NCBI RefSeq assembly: GCF_900115785.1
Contig: NZ_FOYS01000002.1
Coordinates: 248,001-312,000, forward strand
Direction: 5' to 3'
Source: Halogeometricum limi
GTDB taxonomy: Archaea > Halobacteriota > Halobacteria > Halobacteriales > Haloferacaceae
Length of the DNA stretch: 64,000 nt
A program made the translations under genes and the position numbers. Positions 33,479 to 42,061 of this stretch are shown piece by piece. The notes under the pieces were generated by a model. The model worked only from the letters and a program-made list of their open reading frames with translations, was not told where the DNA came from and did no database searches. Within the stretch, counting starts at the first letter, position 1. Every line of letters starts with the position of its first letter.

Positions 33479-34039
33479 ATGGTCCTGAAGGAGTCAGATT
33501 CGACGTTGTCGCACGGCGACGCCGCCCCGGCGTTCTCGCTTCCGGGGACCGACGGCGAGACGTACACGCTGGAGTCGTTCGCGGCGTACGACGCACTCCT
33601 CGTCGTCTTCACGTGTAACCACTGCCCGTACGCGAAGGCGAAGTTCGACGAGTTGAACTACCTCACGCGAGCGTACGACGACTTGGCGGTGGTCGGTATC
33701 AACCCGAACGACGCCGAGGAGTACCCCGACGACTCGTTCGACCGCATGCGGGAACTCGTCGAGGACGGGACGATAGGCTACACCGCCTACCTCCGCGACG
33801 AGTCGCAAGCCGTCGCCCGCGAGTACGGCGCGGTGTGCACGCCGGACCCGTTCCTCTTCTCCCGCGAGGACGACGAGTTCCGACTGGCGTTCCACTCGCG
33901 CGTCGACGACGCGATGAGTCCCGACGACGAGGTGACGGACTACGAGATGCGCACGGCTATCGAGGCGGTCATCTCGGACGAGGAGATACCGATAGACGAG
34001 ACGCCGTCGCAGGGGTGCTCGATAAAGTGGCGCGACTGA
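33479..34039 (+). CDS. Thioredoxin-like redoxin (AhpC/TSA-like)
   Basis: A 186-residue thioredoxin-fold protein. FSLPGTDGETYTLESF begins the fold; the motif FTCNHCPYAKAKFDEL holds CxxC (CNHC), followed by GINPNDAEEYPDDSFDRM and CTPDPFLF. The family includes bacterial redoxins with NHCPY. It is cytosolic; likely thiol-disulfide or peroxide reduction. Its ATG follows the EamA stop after 35 bp. Confidence 0.9.
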   Translation: MVLKESDSTLSHGDAAPAFSLPGTDGETYTLESFAAYDALLVVFTCNHCPYAKAKFDELNYLTRAYDDLAVVGINPNDAEEYPDDSFDRMRELVEDGTIGYTAYLRDESQAVAREYGAVCTPDPFLFSREDDEFRLAFHSRVDDAMSPDDEVTDYEMRTAIEAVISDEEIPIDETPSQGCSIKWRD

Positions 34040-34040
34040 C

Positions 34041-34505
34041 TCAGTCGTCCGCGTCCGACTCGTCTTCGTCGCCCATCTCCGCCGCCTGCCGTAACGCCTC
34101 CCGCGCGTTCTCGACGGCCGCCTCCTTCTTCGCCGGGTAGGCTTCCACCTTGGCGCGGAAGGTGATTCCGGGTCCGAGGCGGACGTCGCCGCCGAAGGCC
34201 GCCTGCTTGTCCAGTCGCATGAACAGTTCGCAGTTCTCGGTCACTCTCTCGTCCAGTTCGTCGACGAGGCCCTCGAAGTCCTCGATGGCGGAGAGCGCAG
34301 AGAGCACGTCTCGGACCTCCGCGGCGCGTTCGACGCGCGCGGAGAAGACGACGATTCGGTCGCCGTGGTGCCCGGTGTTCTCGACGCGTTCGACCTCGAA
34401 CTCGTCGGGGAGAAGCGTCCGAAGCGCCGCTTCGACGCGCTTGTCGTCTTCGGTCTCGTAGCAGAACGTCCGCAGGTCGATGTAGTGAAACGGGACGCGA
34501 GGCAT
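34041..34505 (-). CDS. RNA-binding protein, archaeal exosome-associated type
   Basis: A 154-residue protein of the COG1325-like group: MPRVPFHYIDLRTFCYETEDDKRVEAALRTLLP is its start, with NTGHHGDRIVVFSARVE and RLDKQAAFGGDVRLGPG. The dsRBD-like fold implies binding of structured RNA; archaeal members are linked to exosome or rRNA processing. Acidic tail. Followed on the plus side by the convergent redoxin end, 1 bp away. Confidence 0.85.
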   Translation of the reverse strand: MPRVPFHYIDLRTFCYETEDDKRVEAALRTLLPDEFEVERVENTGHHGDRIVVFSARVERAAEVRDVLSALSAIEDFEGLVDELDERVTENCELFMRLDKQAAFGGDVRLGPGITFRAKVEAYPAKKEAAVENAREALRQAAEMGDEDESDADD

Positions 34506-34545
34506 GTTCTATCTCGCGTTCGCACCGCGGCGGAAAAAACTCGTC

Positions 34546-34755
34546 CTATTCCTCGTCGGCGTCGTCGAGTTCGTCGTCGTCGGCCGCGTCGAGTTGGTCG
34601 GGCGAGATACCGACTTCTTGCCCCTCGTCGAAACTCACGACGTACTGTTCGTCGCCGAACATCGTCTCGATGACCTGCGTGATCTTTCCGACCTGTCCGT
34701 CGAACTCGCTGTGCTTGTCGTGCAGAACGACGGCGTCGCCTTCGTCGAATTCCAT
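34546..34755 (-). CDS. Small SH3/KOW-like acidic protein, unknown
   Basis: A 69-residue protein: EGDAVVLHDKHSEFDGQVGKITQVIE, GDEQYVVSFDEGQEVGI forms a small SH3/KOW-like barrel, then an acidic tail. It may bind RNA or protein; the family is not known to me. It is just upstream of the RNA-binding gene (40 bp) on the same strand, which suggests a shared RNA-related role. Confidence 0.7.
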   Translation of the reverse strand: MEFDEGDAVVLHDKHSEFDGQVGKITQVIETMFGDEQYVVSFDEGQEVGISPDQLDAADDDELDDADEE

Positions 34756-34905
34756 ACCTGCGTTGGGAACCGCGGAGGTGAAAAGGAAACTGGTTCGCCG
34801 TGACGCTCACGCTCGCGGTGTCGAAGGCATCTTACGCCGGCCGGCCGAAACGCCCCGCATGACCCTCACGGACACCCGAACGACGCCGCCGCCCGACCGC
34901 GAGCG

Positions 34906-35469
34906 ATGGTCGTAGACGACCTCTGGTTCCTCGCGGACGAAGCGAGTCAACGCGCCGAACAGGCGTACCACCGACTCGGCGAACGCTACTCCGACTACCT
35001 CGACGACCGGCGGACGCGACACGTCTCGCGGGGGCAGTTCCGGACGCTCGCGGCCCGAGTCAAACGCACCGGCGCGCCGTACGGCGCACAGACCATCGTC
35101 TCCCGAACCGGCGACGAACTGCTCCTCGTGCGCCACGACGGCGTCGACATGTGGGTCCTCCCCGGGGGAGAAGTCGACGACGAGGAGACGTACCACGAGG
35201 CGGCGGTCCGCGAACTCGGCGAGGAGGCGGGCGTCTCGGCGGACTACCGCGGACTCGCCGTCGCCGCCCGCGTCGATATCTGCTGTGCGGAGTACGGGAC
35301 GTGGGGCGTCCTCCCGGTGTTCGCCGCGACTGCCGACGACGCCGAACTCCGCGTCGAAGACCCGGACGACGAGATTTCCGCCGCGGAGTGGTTCCCCGTC
35401 TCCGACCTCCCGGAGGACACCCGCGACCGGTCGGAGATTCTCACGTGGTGCGACCGATTCTCGTGGTGA
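34906..35469 (+). CDS. Nudix hydrolase
   Basis: A 187-residue Nudix protein. The Nudix box GGEVDDEETYHEAAVRELGEEAGV fits G-x5-E-x7-R-E-U-x-E-E-x-G-U with all metal-binding Glu present. A helical N-terminal extension (RAEQAYHRLGERYSDYLDDRR) precedes it. It hydrolyses a nucleoside diphosphate derivative in the cytosol; substrate unassigned. Start ATG 34906. Confidence 0.92.
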   Translation: MVVDDLWFLADEASQRAEQAYHRLGERYSDYLDDRRTRHVSRGQFRTLAARVKRTGAPYGAQTIVSRTGDELLLVRHDGVDMWVLPGGEVDDEETYHEAAVRELGEEAGVSADYRGLAVAARVDICCAEYGTWGVLPVFAATADDAELRVEDPDDEISAAEWFPVSDLPEDTRDRSEILTWCDRFSW

Positions 35470-35615
35470 GAACCCACCTGCGGCCGATTTTCTCGGTTAC
35501 GTGTCAGTCAACTACACAAGGTACTTAACGGAGCCGTCATCTATTTTACACGCCCCCCCTCCAGGCGGTGGAATCGCTCGTGGTAGGCCGATTACCACCG
35601 CAGAGACATCCAACA

Positions 35616-38600
35616 ATGACACAGCACACACACGGACTGCGCGCGCTCCTTCTCTCGGCGTTGCTGGTGACGTCGGTCGTCGCCACCAGCGTCGCCTTCT
35701 CCGGAGCGGCCGCGGCAGTCGCCGGAACGGTGACTCCCGTCGAATCCGAGGTCGGTATCGGAGACGACGCGAACTTCACCGTCGAAGACGACGACGAGGC
35801 ACCGACCGAGATAGCGTACTTCAGCACGTCCGACCCCGTCAGAAACGTCTCGGACACGAGAACCGGTGACGGCACCACGACCACGTTCGCCCTCGACACG
35901 GGGCCCGTCGTCGACGACGACGTCGACGAGTCGCTCCTCGACGAGGTGTCTGTCACCGTGAACGGAAGCGCGGCGACCGTGACGGGCGTCGACCCGTACG
36001 CGAACGAAGTGACCCTCCAGACCGCCCCGGAGACGGACGCCACGGTCGAGTTCACGTACACCATCGCGCCAGAGGCGCAGGACATCACCCCGACGGCCAG
36101 CGGAATCAACGTCACCATCGGAACGGCCGAAAGCGACTCGAACACGGGTAACGACGTCCTGCAGGTCGCCGACGGCGACACTATCACGGCGCTCTACTGG
36201 GACCCCAGCGAGGGACTCTACCAGTCCGCCACCGTCGACGTCGGCGCGAACGCGGCCCCGACGGCGAACGACGACACCGCGACGGTGAACGTGAGCGAGA
36301 GCGTCGTCGTGCCCGTCCTCGACAACGACGACGACGCCGACGGGACGCTGAACGACTCCTCCGTCGCCGTCGTCACCGACCCGACGGACGGGACGACGAC
36401 GGTGCACGCGAACGGAAGCATCACGTACACGCACACGGGTGACGACCCGACGACGGACTCGTTCACCTACGAAGTCGCCGACGACGACGGCGCCGTCTCG
36501 AACGAGGCGACGGTGGACGTAACCGTCCAGACCCCCGGTCCCGACGAAGATGCCCCCGAGTACTTAGAGAGCGTCCACTACGACGCCGACAGGGGAGACG
36601 ACGAGACAGAGTTGGAACTCTCCTTCAGCGAACCCGTGCAGAACCTCGACGACGCGCGGGTGTACGTCGACGACCGACCGCGGGGAACGCTCGACGACTT
36701 CGCTTCGAGTCTCACCAACGACGGCGGCCGGTACGTCGCGACGATAGACAGCGACCAGGTCGAGACCGGTGAGATTCGGATTCGGTTGACGACCGACGTC
36801 ACCGACGCGGCCGGAAACGAGTTGCAGAACGCCGGGAACAAGACCGTCGTGGTCGCGCCCGTCACCGTCTCCGCGGCCCGCACGGACGTGAACGCCTACG
36901 TCGGGTCGAACGTCGCCGTCGTCGCCGACGCCGACGAGACGCCCGTCGAAGTGACCGACGGCAACTTCTTCCGGTCTGGTTCGACCGGCGAGAACAGTCG
37001 GGTCTACGTCTTCTCGACGGCGGACCGCGACCCCGACACCTACGACGTGACCATCGGCAGCGGCGCCGGTGAAGTCGACGCCGAAATCGTCCTCCGCGAA
37101 CTCGGCCTCGACGTCGACGTCGACGACCGAAACGTGACGACCAGAGACGAGATAACGGGTCTCATCTCGGCGAACGCCGGCAGTAGACCCATCCTCCTCG
37201 AACTCCGCGACGACGACGGTGACGTCGTCGACGGCGGCGTCCTCTGCGCGGAACTCGACGGCCAAGCCGAGTACGAGTTCACCTTCGACGCGGAGTCGCT
37301 GGACCTCGACCCCGGCGAGTACACCGTGACGGTGGTCGACAACCAGTCCGGCGTCGACGCCGAATCCAGCGTCGTCACCGTGACCGAGGCCGGCGTCGGA
37401 ACCGCCGACATCGCCGGCGACGGAATCAGCACCGACGAACGCGGCGACGTGGCCTCCATCCCCATCGAGATAGAGAACACGGACACCGCGACGGTGACTA
37501 TCGGGTCCTCGGATATGGGCTTCGTCACCAACGTGACCGTCGAAGACGACGGTGACGGCCGCGTCGACCTCCTGTTCAACACGTACGCGGTCACGGACCT
37601 CGAAGGCGAACTCTCGAACGACGAACGGGACGCCGTCTTCTCGACCGAGGACGCGGACGACGAGGTGGAGAGCGCCGACGTCGACGAGGATAACTCGGTC
37701 GGTGACCTCCTCGACAGCGCCGAGTACGAACTCGAAGTGCAGTCGGGCACGGGCTCGGACCCCGACGACTCGCAGGGCGTCGGAACGCTCGTCCTCAGAG
37801 AGCGCGAGACGAAGTCGCTCGGGAGTTGGACCGCCGCCTCGCAGACGACGCTCGACGACGCGGAAGACGTGTACGCCGCCATCGAGAACGACAACCTCAC
37901 GCAGGCCGACGAGATAGCGTTCGGTGACCTCATCGTCCACCGAATCGAGGCGTCCGGTCTCGAAGGCGCCCTCGAAGCCGAGGACAGCGACGCGACGGAC
38001 GCGTTCTTCGAACTCGAAGACGACGGGACGCTCCAGTTCACCGTCGAACAGGCCGAGGCGGGACCGAACCGCGAACCCTTCGAACTCGTCCTCGACGGCT
38101 CCGACTCGGACGTCGTCGCCGACCCGGCGAACGACACCTACTTCGTCGTCGTCGACACCGACGACGTGGAGACGACCGGGAACGACCTGGACGCGGGCGA
38201 GGAACTGACGGCCAACTTCACCGTCCCCGAAGACACGCCGCTGGCCGACGACCGACAGACCGTCGAGACGGCGTACGAACTCGTCGAGGCCGAACACGTC
38301 GTGGAGGAACCCATCGAAGTTTCGGCGACGACGGGCCAGACGATTCGCGGCGAGACGAACGTCGCGCCGGGCACTCGACTCGACGTGCGCATCCGGTCGA
38401 GCGGTGACACCCGACCGCGCTTCCTGAAGACGGCCACCGCCTACGTCGCCGAGAACGGGTCGTTCCAGAGCACGTTCGACTTCTCCGAGGAACGCGTGAA
38501 CGACACGTTCGAGATGACCGTTCGCGGCGGCGCCGCCCCGTCGATAACCGCCGAGGGCGTCGTCGCCGACGACGGCCAGACGCCGACGCCGACGGACACC

Positions 38601-38804
38601 GTGACGCCGACCGATACGGAGACGGAGACGGACACGTCGACGGCGACGCCGACGGACACCCAGACACCGACGGCGACGCCGACGGACACCGAGACGGAGA
38701 CGGCAACGCCGACGCTCACGCCCGTCGGAACGCCCGGGTTCGGCGTCGTCGCCGCCGTCGTCGCCCTCCTCGCGGCCGCACTCCTCGCGGGTCGCCGCGA
38801 CTGA
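35616..38804 (+). CDS. Large surface glycoprotein with PGF-CTERM anchor
   Basis: A 1062-residue secreted protein. Signal peptide: LRALLLSALLVTSVVATSVAFSGAAAA, resembling haloarchaeal S-layer glycoprotein signals. A cadherin/VCBS-like repeat lies near residues 205-310 (DDTATVNVSESVVVPVLDNDDDADGTLNDSSVAVV), a BGTF-like surface region near 700-980 (AIENDNLTQADEIAFGDLIVHRIEASGLEGAL), and a Thr-Pro-rich stalk (TPTDTETET). The end TPGFGVVAAVVALLAAALLAGRRD is a PGF-CTERM motif processed by archaeosortase. Many N-x-S/T sites occur. Start ATG 35616 immediately precedes the signal; the upstream residues lack it. A possible S-layer-like or accessory surface protein. Confidence 0.9.
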   Translation: MTQHTHGLRALLLSALLVTSVVATSVAFSGAAAAVAGTVTPVESEVGIGDDANFTVEDDDEAPTEIAYFSTSDPVRNVSDTRTGDGTTTTFALDTGPVVDDDVDESLLDEVSVTVNGSAATVTGVDPYANEVTLQTAPETDATVEFTYTIAPEAQDITPTASGINVTIGTAESDSNTGNDVLQVADGDTITALYWDPSEGLYQSATVDVGANAAPTANDDTATVNVSESVVVPVLDNDDDADGTLNDSSVAVVTDPTDGTTTVHANGSITYTHTGDDPTTDSFTYEVADDDGAVSNEATVDVTVQTPGPDEDAPEYLESVHYDADRGDDETELELSFSEPVQNLDDARVYVDDRPRGTLDDFASSLTNDGGRYVATIDSDQVETGEIRIRLTTDVTDAAGNELQNAGNKTVVVAPVTVSAARTDVNAYVGSNVAVVADADETPVEVTDGNFFRSGSTGENSRVYVFSTADRDPDTYDVTIGSGAGEVDAEIVLRELGLDVDVDDRNVTTRDEITGLISANAGSRPILLELRDDDGDVVDGGVLCAELDGQAEYEFTFDAESLDLDPGEYTVTVVDNQSGVDAESSVVTVTEAGVGTADIAGDGISTDERGDVASIPIEIENTDTATVTIGSSDMGFVTNVTVEDDGDGRVDLLFNTYAVTDLEGELSNDERDAVFSTEDADDEVESADVDEDNSVGDLLDSAEYELEVQSGTGSDPDDSQGVGTLVLRERETKSLGSWTAASQTTLDDAEDVYAAIENDNLTQADEIAFGDLIVHRIEASGLEGALEAEDSDATDAFFELEDDGTLQFTVEQAEAGPNREPFELVLDGSDSDVVADPANDTYFVVVDTDDVETTGNDLDAGEELTANFTVPEDTPLADDRQTVETAYELVEAEHVVEEPIEVSATTGQTIRGETNVAPGTRLDVRIRSSGDTRPRFLKTATAYVAENGSFQSTFDFSEERVNDTFEMTVRGGAAPSITAEGVVADDGQTPTPTDTVTPTDTETETDTSTATPTDTQTPTATPTDTETETATPTLTPVGTPGFGVVAAVVALLAAALLAGRRD

Positions 38805-38826
38805 CGACGCGAACTCCGAGCCACTC

Positions 38827-38831
38827 TTTTT
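38827..38831 (+). terminator. T-tract after the surface glycoprotein
   Basis: A five-T run 22 bases after the stop of the surface glycoprotein, in GC-rich flanks, probably marking termination. Confidence 0.4.
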
Positions 38832-38880
38832 CGAGGCGCGCCGACAACTACGACCGTCCGAGGCGCGTACGTCGAAGACG

Positions 38881-39072
38881 ATGCCTCTCGTGAGCGTTCC
38901 CTGCCCCGCCTGTCACGCGTCGACGTATCTGTCGCTCCCCGACGGACACCGCTTCGTCACGGCCGAACCCGGCGAGGGCGACGACGGACGCGACGACTTG
39001 ACCGACGAGACGCTAACCTGTGAGGCGTGCGGGACGGAGTTCCCGGTTCGGTACGGCCCCGCCCGCGACTGA
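38881..39072 (+). CDS. Small zinc-ribbon protein
   Basis: A 63-residue protein with CPACHAS and CEACGTEF, a zinc ribbon, and a conserved RYG end. Not recognised further. It may bind nucleic acid. It begins about 50 bp after the T-tract and ends 17 bp before the convergent ferredoxin gene. Confidence 0.7.
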   Translation: MPLVSVPCPACHASTYLSLPDGHRFVTAEPGEGDDGRDDLTDETLTCEACGTEFPVRYGPARD

Positions 39073-39089
39073 CGACTCGAAGGCGGTGA

Positions 39090-39422
39090 CTACGACTCCT
39101 CGTCCGTCTCCGTGTGCTGTCCCCAGAACCCCGGATGCTTCTCGACGGTCAGGTCGCCCAGGACGCGAGTCTGACACGCCAGTCTGAGCCCCGACTCCGG
39201 GGCGTGCGGCGGAAACGACAGGCGCGCCGTCTCGCGTCGCGTCCGGTCCGTGACCGCTCCGGTGACCGAGACGGCACAGGTGCCGCACGACCCGCTTCCG
39301 CGACAGTTCAGGACGCGCGACCTGCCGTTGTGCGGCGAGTCGTCGCCCGCGATGAGGACGTCTCTGAGGACGTCCCCGCGGTTACAGGGAAAGTCGCGAC
39401 CGCGAAACCTGACTGTCGGCAT
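39090..39422 (-). CDS. [2Fe-2S] ferredoxin
   Basis: A 110-residue plant-type [2Fe-2S] ferredoxin: VLNCRGSGSCGTCAV provides three Cys and LACQT the fourth. ATG 39422 (MPTVRFRGRDFPCNRGD) is used; the frame is open to 39449 with unconserved residues. The length suits a small electron carrier. It precedes, in opposite direction, a thiol-redox cluster; a partner reductase is not identified. Confidence 0.9.
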   Translation of the reverse strand: MPTVRFRGRDFPCNRGDVLRDVLIAGDDSPHNGRSRVLNCRGSGSCGTCAVSVTGAVTDRTRRETARLSFPPHAPESGLRLACQTRVLGDLTVEKHPGFWGQHTETDEES

Positions 39423-39542
39423 GGACGAACGAGGGCGCCGGACGAGCATAGCGTCGCCGGTGTCCCGCCGCTGACTAGTCGGCCCCGGTCACGGCTGCCG
39501 GTTCACGGTGGTCCTAAATACGGTGACACCTTGGGTGGAACT

Positions 39543-40217
39543 ATGCGAACGACCCGACGCGCCTACCTCGCCGCGGCCGGTGGTGCCCTCGCCGCGACCA
39601 CCGGCTGTCTGGGCGGCGGTGGCGGAAGCGGCTACGCCGCCCTCTCGTGTGACGTGGGACAACTGGAGCAGGTGGACTCGCTCCCCCGACCGACGCTCGG
39701 CCCCGACGACGCCGCCGTCACCGTCGACGTGTACGAGGACTTCGCGTGCCCGCACTGCGCGACGTACAACCTCGACGTCTTCCCGAAGGTCAGAGAGGAG
39801 TACATCGCGCCCGGCGACATCCGCTACCGATTCTTCGACTTCCCGCTCCCCGTGAGCGAGCAGTGGTCGTGGGGCGGGGCCGTCGCCGCCCGCGCGGTGC
39901 AGGACCGCGCGGACGCCGAGACGTACTTCGACTACGCGAAGGCGCTGTTCGACCGACAGGACGACCTGACGAGCGACGGCTACACCGTCGTCCACGACGT
40001 GGCCGAGGAGTTCGACGTGGACGGCTGTGAGGTCGCCGCCGCGGTGGACCAAGACGCCTACCGACCCGTCGTCGAGAGCGACCGACAACGCGCCGTCGAC
40101 AGGGGGATACAGTCGACGCCCACCGTCGTCGTCAACGGCGAGACGCTGGCGAACTACGACTGGGCGACAGTCCAGAACGGCATCGAAGGCCACCTGAAGT
40201 CCGCCTCGAAGTCGTAG
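39543..40217 (+). CDS. DsbA-family thioredoxin lipoprotein
   Basis: A 224-residue protein with a Tat-like signal and lipobox: MRTTRRAYLAAAGGALAATT, then GC, then a Gly-rich spacer. The DsbA motif ACPHCATYNLD has CxxC (CPHC) and the cis-Pro is in QSTPTVVVNG. This is an extracytoplasmic, lipid-anchored oxidoreductase that forms or isomerises disulfides. It sits upstream of a TlpA-like and CcdA pair. Start ATG 39543 chosen for the twin-Arg signal. Confidence 0.9.
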   Translation: MRTTRRAYLAAAGGALAATTGCLGGGGGSGYAALSCDVGQLEQVDSLPRPTLGPDDAAVTVDVYEDFACPHCATYNLDVFPKVREEYIAPGDIRYRFFDFPLPVSEQWSWGGAVAARAVQDRADAETYFDYAKALFDRQDDLTSDGYTVVHDVAEEFDVDGCEVAAAVDQDAYRPVVESDRQRAVDRGIQSTPTVVVNGETLANYDWATVQNGIEGHLKSASKS

Positions 40218-40308
40218 ACTGCGCGCCGAAGATGCACGACCGCACACCGACTTTGTACCGTGACCGCGTCCGTACCGGTATGAGCGACACGTCCGCCATC
40301 GGCGGTGC

Positions 40309-40833
40309 ATGGCCGTGAAGCGGCGCGAACTCCTCGCGGGCGTCGCCGGACTCGGCGTCGTCGGCGGCGCGGGCTACGTCGCCCTCGAGGGCGTCGGACT
40401 CGGCGACGACGGCCTCCCGCTACAGGTGACCACGCTGGACGCTCCGGGCTCCGAGGCGGGACAACGACCCGTCCCGGTCCCCGGGTCGCCAACCGTCCTC
40501 GACCTGTTCGCGACGTGGTGCGTCCCGTGTTCGGCGCAGATGGAGTCGCTGACGAGCCTCCACGAGGAGTTCGGCGACCGCGTCGCGTTCGTCTCCGTGA
40601 CGAACGAACGCTTCGGCGGCGGTCTGACGGAGGCGGACGTGCGCCGGTGGTGGGTCGACCACGACGGCGCGTGGACGCTCGGCCACGACCCCGAGAGCCG
40701 CCTGATGCGCGAACTGCAAGCCGGCGGCCTCCCGTATCTCGCCGTCGTCGACGCCGACGGGACGGTCACGTGGACGCACCGCGGCCTCGCGAGCGAGGCG
40801 AGCCTCCGCGAGCGGATTCGGGCGGTGCTGTGA
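40309..40833 (+). CDS. TlpA-like thioredoxin
   Basis: A 174-residue thioredoxin-fold protein with a signal-like N-terminus (KRRELLAGVAGLGVVGGAGYVAL), DLFATWCVPCSAQMESL (CVPC active site), and GGLPYLAVVDADG with the cis-Pro. It is a membrane-anchored reductant outside the membrane, of ResA/TlpA type used in cytochrome c or oxidase maturation. The CcdA gene overlaps its stop by 4 bases (TGATG). Confidence 0.9.
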   Translation: MAVKRRELLAGVAGLGVVGGAGYVALEGVGLGDDGLPLQVTTLDAPGSEAGQRPVPVPGSPTVLDLFATWCVPCSAQMESLTSLHEEFGDRVAFVSVTNERFGGGLTEADVRRWWVDHDGAWTLGHDPESRLMRELQAGGLPYLAVVDADGTVTWTHRGLASEASLRERIRAVL

Positions 40834-41528
40834 TGCAGACGGCGGGCGCTCTGCTGCAGACGGCGGGCGCGTCGAACGCGTTCGTCGGAACCGTCGCCTT
40901 CGCCGTCTCGGCGGGCGTCGCCACCTTCCTCGCGCCCTGCGCGTACCCGCTTCTCCCCGGCTACGTCGGCTACTACGTTGGACGCGAGGACGCCGACCTG
41001 AACGGGGCGCTCGTCCGCGGCGGGGCCGCCGCCCTCGGCGCACTCGTCGTCCTCGCCGGTATCGCCGGACTCCTCTTTACGGCCGGAAGCGCCGTCGTCG
41101 CTCGACTCACGCTTCTGGAACCGGTCGTGGGCCTCGCCCTCGTGGTCCTCGGGACGCTGTTCGTCCTCGGGCGCGCGCCGACGCTCCACCTCCAACTCCC
41201 CGAGCGTCGCGCGTCGGTCGGGGGATTCGCCCTGTTCGGCGGCGTCTACGCCCTCGCCGCCGCCGGCTGTGTCGTCCCCGTCTTCGTCGGCGTCGTCACC
41301 CAGTCGTTGACGCTGGCTCCGGCGGAGGCGACGCTCGCCCTCCTCGCGTACGCCCTCGCCGCCGCCGTCCCTCTCGCCGCGGTGACGGTGCTCGGCGCTC
41401 TCGGGAGTGACGCGTTCAAACGAGTCTCGAAGCACGTCGGGTCCGTCCAGCGTCTCGCCGGAATCGTGATGATTCTCGCGGGTCTGTGGCAGGTGGCCAT
41501 CTCGGTGCAGTTCCTCGGGTGGGTGTGA
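40833..41528 (+). CDS. ccdA: CcdA/DsbD-type thiol transporter
   Basis: A 231-residue integral protein with six helices. Conserved Cys pair: APCAYPLLPGYVGYYVG in helix 1 and AAAGCVVPVFVGV in helix 4. CcdA carries reducing equivalents from cytosolic thioredoxin across the membrane to TlpA/ResA-like proteins for cytochrome c maturation. It is co-translated with the TlpA-like gene (TGATG), which supports this. Confidence 0.9.
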   Translation: MQTAGALLQTAGASNAFVGTVAFAVSAGVATFLAPCAYPLLPGYVGYYVGREDADLNGALVRGGAAALGALVVLAGIAGLLFTAGSAVVARLTLLEPVVGLALVVLGTLFVLGRAPTLHLQLPERRASVGGFALFGGVYALAAAGCVVPVFVGVVTQSLTLAPAEATLALLAYALAAAVPLAAVTVLGALGSDAFKRVSKHVGSVQRLAGIVMILAGLWQVAISVQFLGWV

Positions 41529-41570
41529 CCCCACTCGGCGAGACGACGTCTCACAGCGTCGCTTCCGCGT

Positions 41571-41984
41571 TCACCAGTCGTCGCGGTTCGACTGCCGACT
41601 CCGAATCCTGCTGACGGCCTCGGGATGGTGTCTCGCGACGTCCGTCGTCGTCACGATACCGACCACGTCGAGTCCGTCTCGAACCGGGAGTCGCTTCACC
41701 CCGTGACGTTCCATCGTCTCGATGGCCCGCGTCACGCTCGCCTTCGGCGTCGTCGTCACCAACCCGCGACTCATCACGTCGGTGACGGCGAACGCCGAGA
41801 GAGAGCAGTCCTCCCGGTACGTCGCCGCGAGGACGTCCGTGTCCGTGACGATTCCGACCGGTCCGGCGTCGACGACGACGACGCTTCCGACGCCCCGTTC
41901 CAGCATCGCACCGACCGCCTCACGAAGCGTCGCGTCCGTGCTGACCGTCTCGACCGGAGCACTCTGTATCTGGCGCACTTGCAT
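41571..41984 (-). CDS. CBS-domain pair protein
   Basis: A 137-residue protein of two CBS motifs: VSTDATLREAVGAMLERGVGSVVVVDAGPVGIVTDTDVLA and TTPKASVTRAIETMERHGVKRLPVRDGLDVVGIVTTTDVA. Stand-alone CBS pairs bind adenine nucleotides and regulate other proteins. The frame continues upstream to 43274, but that is antisense to another gene, so ATG 41984 is used. Function unassigned. Confidence 0.9.
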   Translation of the reverse strand: MQVRQIQSAPVETVSTDATLREAVGAMLERGVGSVVVVDAGPVGIVTDTDVLAATYREDCSLSAFAVTDVMSRGLVTTTPKASVTRAIETMERHGVKRLPVRDGLDVVGIVTTTDVARHHPEAVSRIRSRQSNRDDW

Positions 41985-42061
41985 CTCTGGCGGCCGGCCA
42001 GACGGATAGGAGGGGCTTAGCTGTTCGGCGTGTGAGTCCGTCGCCGCCGCGGGACCGCCGC

